Assembly (NCBI GenBank): GCA_003184365.1
Contig: NKYR01000149.1
Span: 1 to 64,000, forward strand
Length of the DNA: 64,000 nucleotides
Direction of reading: 5' to 3'
From: Evernia prunastri
Taxonomy: Eukaryota; Ascomycota; Lecanoromycetes; Lecanorales; Parmeliaceae
Shown in pieces: positions 21,420 through 33,353 of this stretch. A program made the position numbers and the translations under genes. Numbering within the stretch: the stretch's first letter is position 1; each line of letters begins with the position of its first letter. Under the pieces are notes generated by a model, which had not been told where the DNA came from, did not search any database, and was given only the letters and a program-made list of their open reading frames with translations.

Positions 21420-24400
21420 TCATTGGAAATAGTCTCCGTGCTCTCGTAGGTGCCTCATCCATCGTTGGATATTCTCCTTTTCCTCTGCCTCCAGCCTTCT
21501 AGCCTTCTTCCTCTCATATACAGCCCTGACAGTCCCCTTCGTTTGGTCTCTACCGGCTTCAAAGTTAGCTCGCGCGAGGGCGACTACCTTATCGATCTCC
21601 TGTGGCGAATATATAAAATTCCAGGTGGAGAGAAAAGGCGATGTGTCCGGATCAATATCTTCGACCTCCGGATTACGCAACAAGGGAAAATATACGACCG
21701 TGATTCCAGCGTCGGGAGCTAGCAGCTTCCAGTCGGCATCGATTTCGACACGCGTGCTTTGCGGTGGCTCCTTGTGATCCTTGGTCGTCCCAACCCAAAC
21801 TGAAAGTAAATTCAGAGTCAGCAGTTCTTTCGCTGAATGCAGCAGTACATCGAAGTACAAAGTGATGGCGTCCGTAGAGGGAGGAGGAGATCGAAACCCC
21901 GAAAAATGTCTTATCACTTGGGTGCCGGTATGTGCTATGAGGGAATGCTCCGGGATATACGTACCACTACAATAACCCACATCACCAGTGTCCCCAGATT
22001 TATCGGTCTGGGATTTTGCGATGTGATCTTTAGCTTTGTTTTGAAGCTTTCCCCTCTGCGCTTCTCGCGTCTCAGCTATTTTTCCAGCAGCCTGTTGAGC
22101 TGTCGCCGCGTCAGCTGCATCAAGCTCCGCCCTACTTTCGTCTTTCACGCTTGGCCAGCCAGCACCTGCGGGCCATCCTCTGACACCTCGTTGTTTTGCG
22201 TAACCCTCGGCAACAGAGAGCCAATTCTCCTGCTTAATGTCTGCAGAAGCATCGAAGCAGACAATAATGTCAACGTTTCGTTCTCTACGAAGCAGCGGAT
22301 AGAGAGGAAGATTATTGCTCATGCCCTAGGAAGACAATTATTAAGCGGATGCAAAATTAGTAGTCTATATGGAAAATACCATGCATGCTTCAACAGCGGG
22401 GACTTACAGCATCCATCAGCTCAAGGTATTCATCTTCGAAGATACTCTTCGGGCAAGTCGATGGCAGCCGATTTTCGAGGCCCTTTGCGAAATTTGGAAT
22501 TGTTCCCGGATTAATTGGATGCAATTTGATCAAGTCCTCGTTCTTCTCTTCGATCAGGGCGTTGATGCCTTCAAACCCAGCAAGTCCTTTGAGGACAGGG
22601 CGCACCTCTTTATAGTAGTGGGCAAGCTGGTAGAGGTTTTGGTGTCAGCATTGGCTATGGAAGACAGATTCTGCCAGCGGAGATCTCTTGAAGCGTGTTT
22701 CGAAGCTTGGAGGATTGTTCAGCGTAGGAGATCTGGATCGAAGAATTACGTACGGTCGCGCAAAATGCGGAGCCCCATATTCCCATCAGAAGGGGAATGC
22801 GAAGCTCTGGAAGTGGAGGCCTATCGTCACGGTTCACACTTTTACCCATCTCGAATTGACGACCGATGCTCCATGACGGAATGCCGGCCTCAAACTCTTC
22901 ACAAAAAAGCTCATAAGGGGTGAACTCGAACCACTGGAACCATGCTTTTTGCTTCGCCTTTTCCTTCACCGCGTCCGTTGTCTCAGCTTTCGCTCTTTTG
23001 TCCTCTGTCCTTTGCTCTTCCAACGGTATCTGATGTCTCACTGCAGCATAGATTGGAAGTGGATTTGCACCATTGGAGAGGTAAAAGCGTTGGTGTGAAA
23101 GCTTGAGATCTCGATCGTCGATGCTGAGCTCATCTCGTGGAACCATCAACCGACTCGATAGTAGCAGTCCATAAACGTCGACGAGGCCAAAATCGGCTTC
23201 CGGATCTCCTTTGAGCCGTTCTACCGCGCCAGCAAGGAGGAACTTGTTTGTGGGAGACCTCGTACACAAGTCCAGGAAACTGGGAGGGTACGCGAGGTGG
23301 ACGCCTATGCGTTTCTTCAGATGTTCTATCACTTTCTCGTGTCTACGGCCACCGAGACTTGAATTGTACAAAGCCTGCAACCAGCAACTGCCGCTGACAC
23401 CAGCACTGAATATACAATTGGAGTTAGCATTGCCTATTTTCAGGTTTATATAGAGCCTTGTAAGAAACATTGAGAGGATCAAGTCTCCCAACACACGTCT
23501 CAGGCCTCAGGATTCAATTTCTAAGGGTAGGAAACATGGACCCTAGATATACGTACGTATAAGTCGCGCAATTAAAGAGTCCTGCCTCTTGCGCCTATCA
23601 TGAAGTCAGTCTAGGATTGTGGGTTATGATGGGGGAAATCTCTACACTCAAGTACGATGCTGCTCCAGCGACCAGGGCCCTCAGACCTCCACCTGACCCA
23701 CATACTGCGATGGTGGGCACGTCTCTAGGATCCACATCAATATCTGGTATCTCGAGGTACTTCGCCAACGCTCTGGCTGCAAATCTCTTCCTGCGCCGGA
23801 CAAAGGCCAATTCATCGGAACACAAGTCTTTGCCAATCCTCACTCTCGCATTTAGCGAAATCTCGGGATGGATGTCGTGATCCTGAGCTTCCTGCCAGAT
23901 CTCCTCGGCAAGTGACCCTCTGGCCATGTTCATCTCTCGCTGAAGCTTTGCCACATAGTCCGGAAGATCATGAGCATATTGCGGAATGAACCGATCTACA
24001 ATGTTGTCTCCAAGTGTTGCCCACTGTGCGGGATTCGACGTCAGTCAGAAATCCAATCAAGATGAGTCTAGTGAGTATCCCGTCTTGCAGAGACCAAAAC
24101 TTGAACGCTTTCTGCAGCCCTTCAAAATGCCGACGAGTACAAGGAGCAAGTCATGGGGGTGCAGCTGCCTCTGCCAAACGAGGATGCCGCCATTAAATGA
24201 GAGAAAAACGTCTTTATACCACTCCTCTCTAGTGAGTCTCTGGTAATGATCAGACGAGCACGAAAGGTTGATGGACACTTGCCGCGGAAAGAAGCCTCAC
24301 GATCCAAACCAATACCATCGATAAGGAACGAAACCGCAAAACGTACGTACCTGGACGGACGATAGCGATTTGCGGGCTATAGCAATATTCCGAGAAAAAG

Positions 24401-24919
24401 AGGCCCATGCTGCGCTATCATCATCCTCGAAAAGGGGAACTTGATCATCCGGGCTCTCATCTTCCTCTCTGGGTAAGCTCGGGTCAGCGTGGCTTCCCGA
24501 CGCTTCGACCCAACCAGAGATGTCATGAAAATTCGACAACAGGTACGCTGCCTGCCAAAAGAGGAGCTTTGGCGGTATGAATTTATGTAAACACCCAAGC
24601 CATTGGCAATGATTGAGATTGCTTTTTGCGCATCGATAGCAAATTTCCTTGCTCTATAGTACGAAGGATTGTACACATTCTAATTTGATGTACGCGTGAC
24701 GCTGGTTGTTTGTTTTTGACCGATGTATCTCCAAGCAGTTGAAAAGGGTACTCACTGGCTTGAATTTTTGGGGCTCCTCTTGGAAATCCTAGGTTGAGTT
24801 TTGGGCCATTCTTTAGTAGTACCGCTGTCATTACAGCGCACATTTGAAGGATTGAGTGTGTAATTGAGAGCGTACGCAAGTGTTGATCCGACAATTACAG
24901 AGCCTATGCGCTGGTACAT
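21420..24919 (-). CDS. Cytosolic-type phospholipase A2 (patatin-like PLA2c fold)
   Basis: The 3' two thirds resolve cleanly into exons 24023-23646, 23594-23557 (38 nt), 23405-22754, 22626-22408, 22325-21965 and 21799-21420, all in frame. They carry the cPLA2 signature parts: oxyanion motif CGSGGGLRALVAG, nucleophile serine in AGVSGSCWLQ, SAFCATLAHYYKEVRP, and the catalytic aspartate in FDASADIK after MSNNLPLYPLLR. The enzyme releases fatty acids from phospholipids. The 5' part is less sure. A likely exon ends SLSSVQ at 24351 and joins WATLGDNIVDRF at 24023 through a 327-base intron. Before that, GLGVY and PPKLLFWQAAYLLSNFHDIS lie in different frames around 24577-24590. A probable first exon starts at 24919 (MYQRIGSVIVG, a membrane-anchor-like segment). 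I could not join the first two exons. Confidence 0.85.
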
Positions 24920-26211
24920 AATCTTTTGAATCTTTGCTCTTCACCTGTCTTTTCCTCTCCCATCCGGAGACACACGACGTTTACGTTGCAAAAGCCACTA
25001 GGGTATAGATTACAACCCTTCTCCGTTTAACGTTAACGGTGTCCGTCACCCTACGGCGGACGATAATTGACACTCCGACAAAACTAAGAGCTCCGTCAAA
25101 ATCCGATCAGTTTTTTTTTTCTGCTCGACTTTTTTCTTCACACCCCAAAACCATCCGGATAGCGCACCCCCCGAAGTAGGGTGTGACTTACTACCTCACA
25201 AGGTGATAGCTATTATTCTAGAATCTTACTTTAAAGAATACTCTTCGAGGATAATTCTTAGGGGACGCTCTTCGGGAACGCTCTTCGGGGAGCTCTTCGG
25301 AAAGGTTCTTCGGGGGACTCTTTGGGGAACTCTTCGAGAGACTCTTCGAGGTGTTTTTCGGGGAGATTCTTCGGGGGGGGGGTTCTTCGGGGAGGTTCTT
25401 CGGGGATCGAATTTAAATACGGTATTTTAAATTTAGAGTTCACGCTTAGTCTTATAAGGCTGATTTAAAGTTTTCTTCTCGTTTTTTCCGTACGAACTTT
25501 GTCACGAATTTTTTTGAGAAGATTTTTGAGTTTTTTTGAGGGGGTACCCAAAGAACCTCCCTCGAAGAGCCCCCCGAAGAGTCCCCCGAAGAACCCCCCG
25601 AAGAACCCCCCGAAGAGCCCCCCGAAGAACCCCTCGAAGAGTCTCCCAAAGAGTCCCCCGAAGAACCCCCCGGAAGAGCCCCCCGAAGAATCTCCCCGAA
25701 GAGTATATCTCGAAATTATTTAATTATCGTTCGTTGTAAAAAGTTTGACATGGAAAGATGAGAGAAGAAAAAAAAATTGTCGAGTTTTGATGGAGCTCTT
25801 GGTTTTGTCGGAGTGTCAATCATCGTCCGCCGTACACCCGTCACCCGAGCGGTAAAGTATCTTGAAGCCCTAAGGTAGGTACTTTAAGTAGGTACGTACG
25901 AGGGTAGTAAACTATCTTACCTTATTTCCCTCACTGAGTAGTCTGCTTCAATCAACTACTTTGCAGAGGCACGCTGCTGCCAGAATAATGAGCACTTGTA
26001 ACCGGCGGTAACTGGTATCGTTGCAGAAGTCGGACAACATACTTTGAATTGCTTAGCCCCCCTCCTTGATCACGATCCGCGGCTGCTAACCACATTCCCG
26101 TATACACCTTTTAACTACTCTCAATTAGAGCAAGCTAGCACCATCGCTCTCTTTATCTCTCTCTTTTTTCCTTTTCCTTACGCCTTGTTCACCAAGTAGC
26201 TTGAGCCAATT
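24920..26211. promoter_or_regulatory. Divergent upstream region of PLA2 and EXO70
   Basis: These 1.3 kb separate the PLA2 (-) and EXO70 (+) starts. Most of it is occupied by the palindromic element at 25052-25834. A TACCT-motif cluster follows at about 25870-25922, and a pyrimidine-rich tract precedes the EXO70 start (26130-26180). Confidence 0.5.
25052..25834. repeat. Palindromic MITE-like element with TTCGGGG arrays
   Basis: The ends are inverted repeats of about 75 bases: TACGGCGGACGATAATTGAC at 25052 pairs with the complement at 25834, and the match continues through ACTCCGACAAAAC, AAGAGCTCC and a T9 run with few mismatches. Inside, the left arm (about 25240-25410) is a tandem array of short units with CTCTTCGGGGA or GTTCTTCGGGG, and the right arm (about 25550-25710) is the same array inverted (CCCCGAAGA...). 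CCGTCACCC occurs just before the left end and again 3 bases after the right end, a possible 9-12-base target duplication. No transposase frame is present. A proline/lysine-rich open frame in the right arm follows only from the array. Confidence 0.8.
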
Positions 26212-28293
26212 ATGGCAAAGGTCCAACAAGCTATTTGGGCAGAGGAGAAAGCCGAGGTAGAAGTCCTCCTTGCTCAAAGAGATGAGCATGCAAACATCGA
26301 CAGGAGACTCAAGACACTTCAAGCAAGTATTGAGGGTGGAGGTCGGACAGTGAGGGACGGAATGGGTCAAGTGCACAGCAACACGAATCAGCACCAGATC
26401 AAGATACAGAGTATGTTCCGGACGGAGGGAGTCGACGTGAAACCTATTCTAACCTCTTTCCTAAGATATTGAGAGGCTCATCAAGCACATTGACAAGATG
26501 CTTGAGCCAGGACAAGACAAAGCAAAGGAAGAGATCATCATTCGGGCTGGGTCAGTCAAATCTGTGGGAGAGTCGCTTAAACTCCCTGCTGACCTAAGTC
26601 CAGACCGGCCCAAGTCGGATTGACCGAGTACTTGAACTCGCTCAAACGTGTCAATCGAGCTCTTTTCGAGATGGGCACTACCAACATACGTGCCAATCAA
26701 CAGGCTATCGGTGACTTCAACGAGCTTCTGGCTGAAGGTTGTAAGAAACTGGAACAAGTCTATCGTTCCGTGCTGCTCGAGTATTCCCAGCCTCTGGAGC
26801 CTCTGCACTATCTCACACGGGGTAAGCCACCCATGCGCTGCCATCCATTCTACCCTCCTGAATGCTAATGCACCAAAGACTTGCCCTTCCCGATTCTATC
26901 TAATGGGACTGCATCAGAACTGGAGGCTATGGACAAATACATTTCTTCTCCAAGCGCTCGCAGTACATTTCCGGATCAGCAAGCGTCACCTTCAGTTCAT
27001 ATCTACTCAGATATTCGTGGTCCTTATCTCGTCGGCAGCCTTCAAAATCTATCTTTAGCATCGATCAGCACCTCGAAGAAGAAAAATTCCGATGAGCTCT
27101 ATCGTCAAGGTAGCAATGCTATCAACCAGTATGCGAAAGCGATCGACGGCATGTTCCTTGCCGAATTCCAGAACATATCTACGAGTTTACCCCGCGATGA
27201 TTGGACCATAGCATTCGAAAGCACTTGCCGCAGGGCCCTCGCCGATTTCGCCAAAACTCTGCGCGAGCTCAACATGCACATCAAGTCCAACCTGACCACG
27301 GACTGCTTCCTTGCTTATGAGATCATCGAGGTCGTCACGAATGTAGCACATAATCTCAGCTCCAAGACTGGGGAACCACTCCCCTTTGGGGAGGCTCTCA
27401 AGCCAGTCCGGGAAGTCGCAAAATTCTCACTTCCTGAGCTGCTTGAGGACCAGAGACGCCGCATCATGTCCCTGGCTATTCTGCCCTCAGATGGATCGGC
27501 CATCGCCTTCACCTCTGAAATGATGACGCGCCTCCAGACTCTTATCGCTTATCCCAAATCGCTGTCATCGATTCTGGCATCGATAGGTGATGGCAACTGG
27601 ACTCAGTCCGCATCGGCGAACCGTTTGAACAATTCTTCCACCTCCTTACCCTCGCTCAAATCCCTTGATGTTGGCGCAGATGGCGCTCAATTGCTAACAC
27701 ATTACGTTCTTGACACCCTTGAGGCACACCTGACTACCCTTGAATCACGTGCTCGTATCCTTCTTAAGTCGAAAGCTGTTCATGGCGTCTTCATCTCCAA
27801 CACTGTCGCTCTGATCGACCGTATGATTCGCAGTTCTGATCTCGCCTCTCTAATCGGTGCCAGTCCGGGCGCTCAATCCAAGATCGACACTTGGCGCAGG
27901 AAAGGCGTCTCCACGTACATGGACGCCTGGCGTGAACCGTCATCGGCGCTCTTAGACTCCACTCGCACTAATGTCTCAGGGGCCCGGCCACATTCCGGCG
28001 CGTCTCTCACCTCAGCTGAGGTGATCAAGACTCTCGGCAGCAAAGAAAAAGATGCGATCAAGGAAAAATTCAAGCTCTTCAACGCATCCTTCGAAGAGTG
28101 CTTGAAGCGTCATAAGGAGTTGAGTCTAGGCATGGAGAGGGAGGTGAAGAGTGAGTTGAGTAGGGAAGTTGGGCATCAGGTGGAGCCGCTCTATGCACGC
28201 TTTTACGATCGTTACGAAGCACTGGACAAGGGAAAAGGTAAGTATGTTAGGTACGATAAGGTTTCGCTGGCTACAGCGCTGGCATCGCTCTGA
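26212..28293 (+). CDS. EXO70: Exocyst complex subunit Exo70
   Basis: Exons 26212-26410, 26466-26550, 26604-26821 and 26879-28293 give 638 residues. Exo70 is the exocyst subunit that binds PI(4,5)P2 and Rho GTPases and docks secretory vesicles at growing hyphal tips. The N-terminal coiled coil (AIWAEEKAEVEVLLAQRD), IIIRAGPAQVGLTEYLNSLK and the long helical-rod domain fit the family. The end KGKGKYVRYDKVSLATALAS holds the basic C-terminal patch (YxRYD) typical of Exo70. Intron 2 uses a GTCAGT donor, and the acceptor TCCAG at 26599-26603 is the only one that keeps the frame. The length is normal for filamentous fungi. Confidence 0.93.
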
Positions 28294-28960
28294 AGGCAAG
28301 CTGGAGGATGTATTTACAAGTCTAATTTTGAGGAGGGTAACGGATTGACAGCCTTTGACTTATGGGCAGTGTGGTATGTGTGAGTATTGATGCGTAGCAT
28401 AGCGGCGATACCCTAACGATAAAGCTTATACTCTGGAACCTTTCATCCTCTTGAGGAGTACAGACCTTACTTCTACCTGGAGAGGCGTTCTTTAGAGCAC
28501 TTTGAAAGCTTCAGCGACTGGAACTGGAGTTCAAGAGACTAATGGTTTGCTATCTGCTGCAATATGGGTATCAAATCTATAAATTGCCAACGCCAATGTC
28601 TTAGGCAAGCCGATCAAATATTGCCGCCGCTCAAGCGTGACCCAACTCCACTCAGCTCGAAGATCTATCTGCATGTGCCCTTAGATATGTTGGCCAAAGT
28701 CTTGGAAAGTCAAAGACCATGATCCGAAAAGCTGAGCACGTTGACTCATGAGTCATGTCGTCGCACGAAAACTGGTAATGGAAATGCAAAAGACCGTTAT
28801 TTTCAAAGCAGGCAAGATCGAAACGGAAGGGACTCCCCTGCTCGATAATCATCAACCGTGTGTCGTATGGCTAGCTAGTGATAGTGACTTTGCTAATGAT
28901 ATTCTCAATGATCTGGTCGTGTATTTCGAGTATCAAGTAATGACATCCGGCGATGAATCT
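28294..28960. other. Convergent intergenic region
   Basis: This lies between the EXO70 and SNF2-ATPase stops. A 75-codon frame at 28748-28972 shows no family and overlaps the end of the ATPase gene on the other strand. Nothing else is supported. Confidence 0.55.
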
Positions 28961-31900
28961 TTACCTGAATAGGCTTCTGAGCTCATCTAGTTTGCGCTTC
29001 GCTGCTTCGGCCTTATCAATCTTGCCACGGTTCATACTGAGATCGGCCAGATTCTGCTTCTTGCGCTGGAGATCTAGCATCTTCTCCTCGAAGCTGTCCT
29101 TCATGATAAAGCGATAAGTAAAAACCTCACGTCTCTGACCCAAGCGATGGACTCTGTCCACAGCCTGAGCCTCAGCTGCCGGATTGAACTGTGGTTCCAT
29201 GACATACACCATGGATCCACTGGTCAGATTGAGACCTAAGCCCCCAGCCATAATGGAGATGAGTATGACGCATACTGTCGGGTCGTCTCTGAACGCGTCA
29301 AGAGAAAGATTGCGGTTCTTACGGCTCATCTTGCCATCAAGACGAACGAATTTGACGTCGTTGTCTTCAAGCGCGATCTGAATCAGGTCAAGATTGGCCG
29401 TCCAGCCTGAGAAGACGACGCTCTTGATGGGATGTTCGCCACTTGGCAAAGTCTGACTCTCAACTTCGGACTTCCTTAACTCCTCCAAAAGTGCTTTGAC
29501 CTTCGTGTGTGGTCCACCATACCTCCCCATGATCTTTGCATTACGAGGATTCTCTCTAGCCAAAGCTCTCGCCTCTTCGGCGGCTTCAATGCCGTCCTTG
29601 GTGAGCTCGAAGAATGAGGTTCGCAAGGTCTGCTCGCAAAAAGGGCATTTGAAGCGATGGTCTCTAGAAGCATTCTGCATAATCGAACTCTTAATAGTGT
29701 CCATACACTGCCTGCAGATGATCTGATAACATGGCAACATGCATCCAAGTACATCGTCGTTACCATTTGGTGTATCTTCTCTATCTTTGACGACAATCTT
29801 GCGCGAACATTGGACGCAAGTATCCGAATCGGTCTCTCTGAAAAGCATGAGCATCTCGTAAGCTTGTTTCGGGCTAAGAGCGGGCCTATTGTCATCTTCT
29901 TCGTCGTCGAGGGTGATGGCGTTGTCCAAGCTAAAACCTTCTGTGACCTTGAGATCATCTTCACTGAGGAGCTCACGGCCATGAGCGCAGAGTAGACGGA
30001 GTCGCATGATAGCTCGAAGGATGTGGGCATACGTTTTCCCTCCCAAGCTCTTTTTCTGCTCACCAGCAATAACCTTCAACGTATTTTGGGAATCTTTTGC
30101 GAACCAGTCGTATAGACCGAATTCCTCGTCAGTAAAAGGCAGTTTCACAACATGATCATGGCGATCAGGGAGATCAATACGATCTTTGAGACGTCGGAGA
30201 GTAATGCTATCCACCAAGAGTCGCAGCTTGGGTATAATCTCAGGGTCCGCGTTCTTGAACGGAGCGAGGATGAACTGAGAAAATCGGCCCTTGTCGAAAG
30301 GGTGAACTCGTAGGAATTTGATCAGTGCGCCCAAGTCATCCAATCGATTTTGAACTGGAGTACCCGTGACCGCCCATCTTCGCTGAGCTGCGAGTGCGCA
30401 GATAGCTTGAGACTGGCGGGTGGATTGCTCACGTATCATGTGCGCCTCATCAAGCACAATGCGGAAGAAGTTCGTTTGCAACAATGGTTCGATGTCCTTG
30501 CGCTTGGCGCGTCCTCCAAATTCGCTAGCCACGATGCTGTAAGTCGTAATAACGAGATCATATTGGGCCAAAGCATTGATGTCCGTGATACGATTAGTAC
30601 CATGATAGACATAGTATTTCAACGCACCCGGCTTGATGTGAGTAGCGATCTGATCTTCCCAGTTTGCGAGAGTACTCAACGGAGAAACGAGTAAGGTGGC
30701 TTTCGAGTTGCGAATCAAGACCCTATCGCCATCCATTTCTGGCAAGTGCCCGGTCTCTACCCATTCATTGGCTACCTCCAAACTTCCAACAATGAGAGAT
30801 AGTATAGTCAGAGTCTTGCCTAGACCCATCATGTCTGCCAAAATCCCGCCAAGTACTTCAGGTGGCTTGTTGCGCTCTTCTGTGCCGGTGATGACGTTAT
30901 AATAAATAGGCGATCCATTTGATCGATGTTTCAAGCGCCACAGCGAGTTATTGTCACTGTCGTTGTCACTGAAAACACGCTGTTCTTCCTTGGTGGTCAG
31001 GAAGTAAAGACCTTGCTTCTGATGGCTAAGCAGAGGTGTAGTGACACGGAGGTCAGCTTCTATCTCTGGAAGATTCTCTGACTGCTCAAGAGAATCAAAC
31101 ATTCCAACAATGTCATTATGAATCTCCTCTGCAGTGCGAACGACGTAACCAGGAGCAACACGGGGCGCGCTCTGCATCCCTCCAAAAGTAGTCATCGGAG
31201 GCGTGTCGGCAGATTGATGGGGATTGACAACTTCGATCCCACTATCTACCATGAATGGAGGCACGAGCGAAACATTTCTCTGCCTGAAATATTTTCCTAA
31301 TGGCTGTGCCTTGACCTTCGGACCGTATAAATTGATCGTAATGTCGAAATACTCGGAGCATTCTTTGCCCGGGTAATCATTGGGTTGTCTCTTCCTTATG
31401 GGAATCCTAGCTTGCGTTCGGAAACGAGGGCTTTTGGAGTCCATGATCCTTGCGAGAGCCAATGAGGTTTTCAAGTCAACGTTCCCGAAGTCTTTGCCCA
31501 TAGGATCTATGACGCGAATGATGTGGTCTTTTCCAGGGAAACGCTTAAGTTGCAGCCTCATGGCAGGCCAGTCGCCCTTACTGATGTAAACGGCTTTACC
31601 ACTGGGGCTTGGCAGTTGATGAGCTTGGACTTTCGTATGTTGCAAGCGTCCATAGCACACTTCTTTCTCCTGACTGTCACTAACAATGACGATCTCTTCC
31701 TCATCGTCTGAAATGATACTTAGTGTCAGTGCTCGAACGATCTTTGCTCGAAATAAAGAAACATACCTCCAGTCAGATCTACAACGGTGTTGGCAGGCCC
31801 TGACTCCGCGATGCCCTGTTTCTTTTTCTCTTTCAAGTAGTCTCCGATCTCTCCACCTTTGCCTCCACCGACGAAGGTGGCTTTCTTGTCCTCTTCGACA

Positions 31901-32502
31901 TCGAACTCGCCGTTCTCAACTCTCGGCTTCTTCCGCGGACGCTCTTCACGATGTGAAACATTATGCACTTTCTCAATCAAGCTGCTCATACCCAGTCCCT
32001 TGTAGTCCTCGTGATCTCGCTTAGACAAGCCATTGACGTTGGTCGCGTGTGGATTACTGTTGGTCTCGGAGGATTTGCCGCTTAGCTGCAGAGTCGAAGG
32101 ACCTGGTTGATCCAAAGTAGATTCGGTTGAAGCGCTCTTGGACTCTCTCCGCTGATTATTGTTAAACCCTTTTGGATCGAGAAGACGACGAGGATCAAAA
32201 CTGCTTGAGGCCGCTTGCCCCGCCATTGTCGCATTCGGTGAGCTCGTAGCCTTCTTGCCTGCAATTTCAAGAGCATGGTAAGCATCATCCTTAGCTTGTT
32301 GCAATGCAAGGTCAGTCACGAAGGGGGTTTCCACCAAGGGCTTAGAACGACGTAGTTCACTGCCACGATAAGCTGGCAAAGAACGAGTTTCGAAGTGGGA
32401 TGAGTGGGGAGTACCATTGGCTAAGTGCTTCTTCGAGGTTTTGGGATCTGTAAGCGTTGCAGCAGATAGCTGAGTACCGTTGGCCGCTGTGAAGGATGCC
32501 AT
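28961..32502 (-). CDS. SNF2-family ATPase with RING finger (HLTF/RAD5-like)
   Basis: Exons 32502-31767 and 31707-28961 give 1160 residues. The N-terminal 245 residues are disordered, with a basic nuclear-signal-like patch (RPRKKPRVENG). A region at about 260-350 (CYGRLQHTKVQAHQLPS..., WPAMRLQLKRFPGKDHIIRV) may be a HIRAN-like DNA-end-binding domain. Then come the SNF2 N-lobe with Walker A (ADMMGLGKTLTILSLIV) and DEAH box (FRIVLDEAHMIRE), and VTGTPVQNRLDDL. An inserted RING finger follows (CVQCSRKI...CYQIICRQCM...CPFCEQ), then the helicase C-lobe (VVFSGWTANLDL, GGLGLNLT, QAVDRVHRLGQ). This order is that of HLTF/RAD5 proteins, which remodel stalled forks and act as ubiquitin ligases. Orthology within the group (RAD5, RAD16-like or a fungal branch) is not settled by eye. 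Confidence 0.88.
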
Positions 32503-33353
32503 GTGGCGAGAGATCTGCGTTGAGCAAAGATATCGAGGCTGTGATTATGTTTAGGTGAGGAGGTTTGAGTAAAAGAAGGAAGTTATGTGAGGTTGAGCAT
32601 GAAGAAAGGATGGTGAGGTGGAGGGGCAAGTTAGCCAAGACAGACTGGGCATGGTGAATGAGCGGGGGGAATAAAGTGACAAGAGGAAGAGGAAGTGGAA
32701 GAAGAGGTGAATGGGTGGGAAAGAGAGGAGGAAGGGAGGCTGATTCTTTGATTTTGATTTTGATTACATCTGTGTCGAGGACAATGACACGGAACTTTTA
32801 GCTTACCTTACTCGAACCGCAATAACGATCAAATGCACTCGATGAGTCGATGCCGAGGAACGCCACGTTTAGCTTAGCCCATCAGAATGATGGCGTAATA
32901 ATACAGTAATAATGCACATGCCACAGTAGTACCTTACCTCCTTACCTCCCTTTCAGCTTTGCTGCGCTAGATACGGGAACTAAGATAAGAAAGATAAGGT
33001 AAGGTAAGCGCTTAAGGTATAAGGTATTTTACTAAAGTACCTTACCTACCTACCTATCCAGAGCCTCACAGCTCCAAACAGAATTTATGTACCCTACCAT
33101 ATCAGACTTCCATCTAATTGTACTAGTATCTTACCTGCATGTAGAGTATTAACCTTAGTATGCTACCTGATGCCGACCTTACTTGAGGTACAGCAAATTT
33201 CTACATACACCATAGCAACTTTGACAGGATCAGGTCGTGGAAACCTTCATGCCTTGTCCACCACGACGTTCTCCAACTGGCGCCAAAATTATGCATTCAT
33301 CAATACCCGGTACTCGTACAAGCACCAGATATGCGACTTCGCATTCGGACCCT
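32503..33353. other. Intergenic, TACCT/AAGGTA-motif rich
   Basis: This lies upstream of the ATPase gene and downstream of LSB6. A GA-rich tract (32640-32745) precedes the densest motif cluster of the window (about 32930-33060: CTTACCTCCTTACCTCC, AAGGTAAGGTAAG, ACCTTACCTACCTACC). No coding region is seen. Confidence 0.6.

Noticed and set aside
24057..24307. Open frames inside the 327-base intron of the PLA2 gene
   Set aside because: Joining SLSSVQ directly to WATLGDNIVDRF keeps phase 0 and fits the family, whereas frames inside the intron do not continue the protein.
25499..25739. Proline/lysine-rich open frames in the right arm of the palindromic element
   Set aside because: The frames arise from the CCCCGAAGA minisatellite itself and are open in several phases. 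There is no start context or homologous domain.
28748..28972. 75-codon frame between EXO70 and the SNF2 ATPase
   Set aside because: It overlaps the ATPase stop on the opposite strand and resembles no family.
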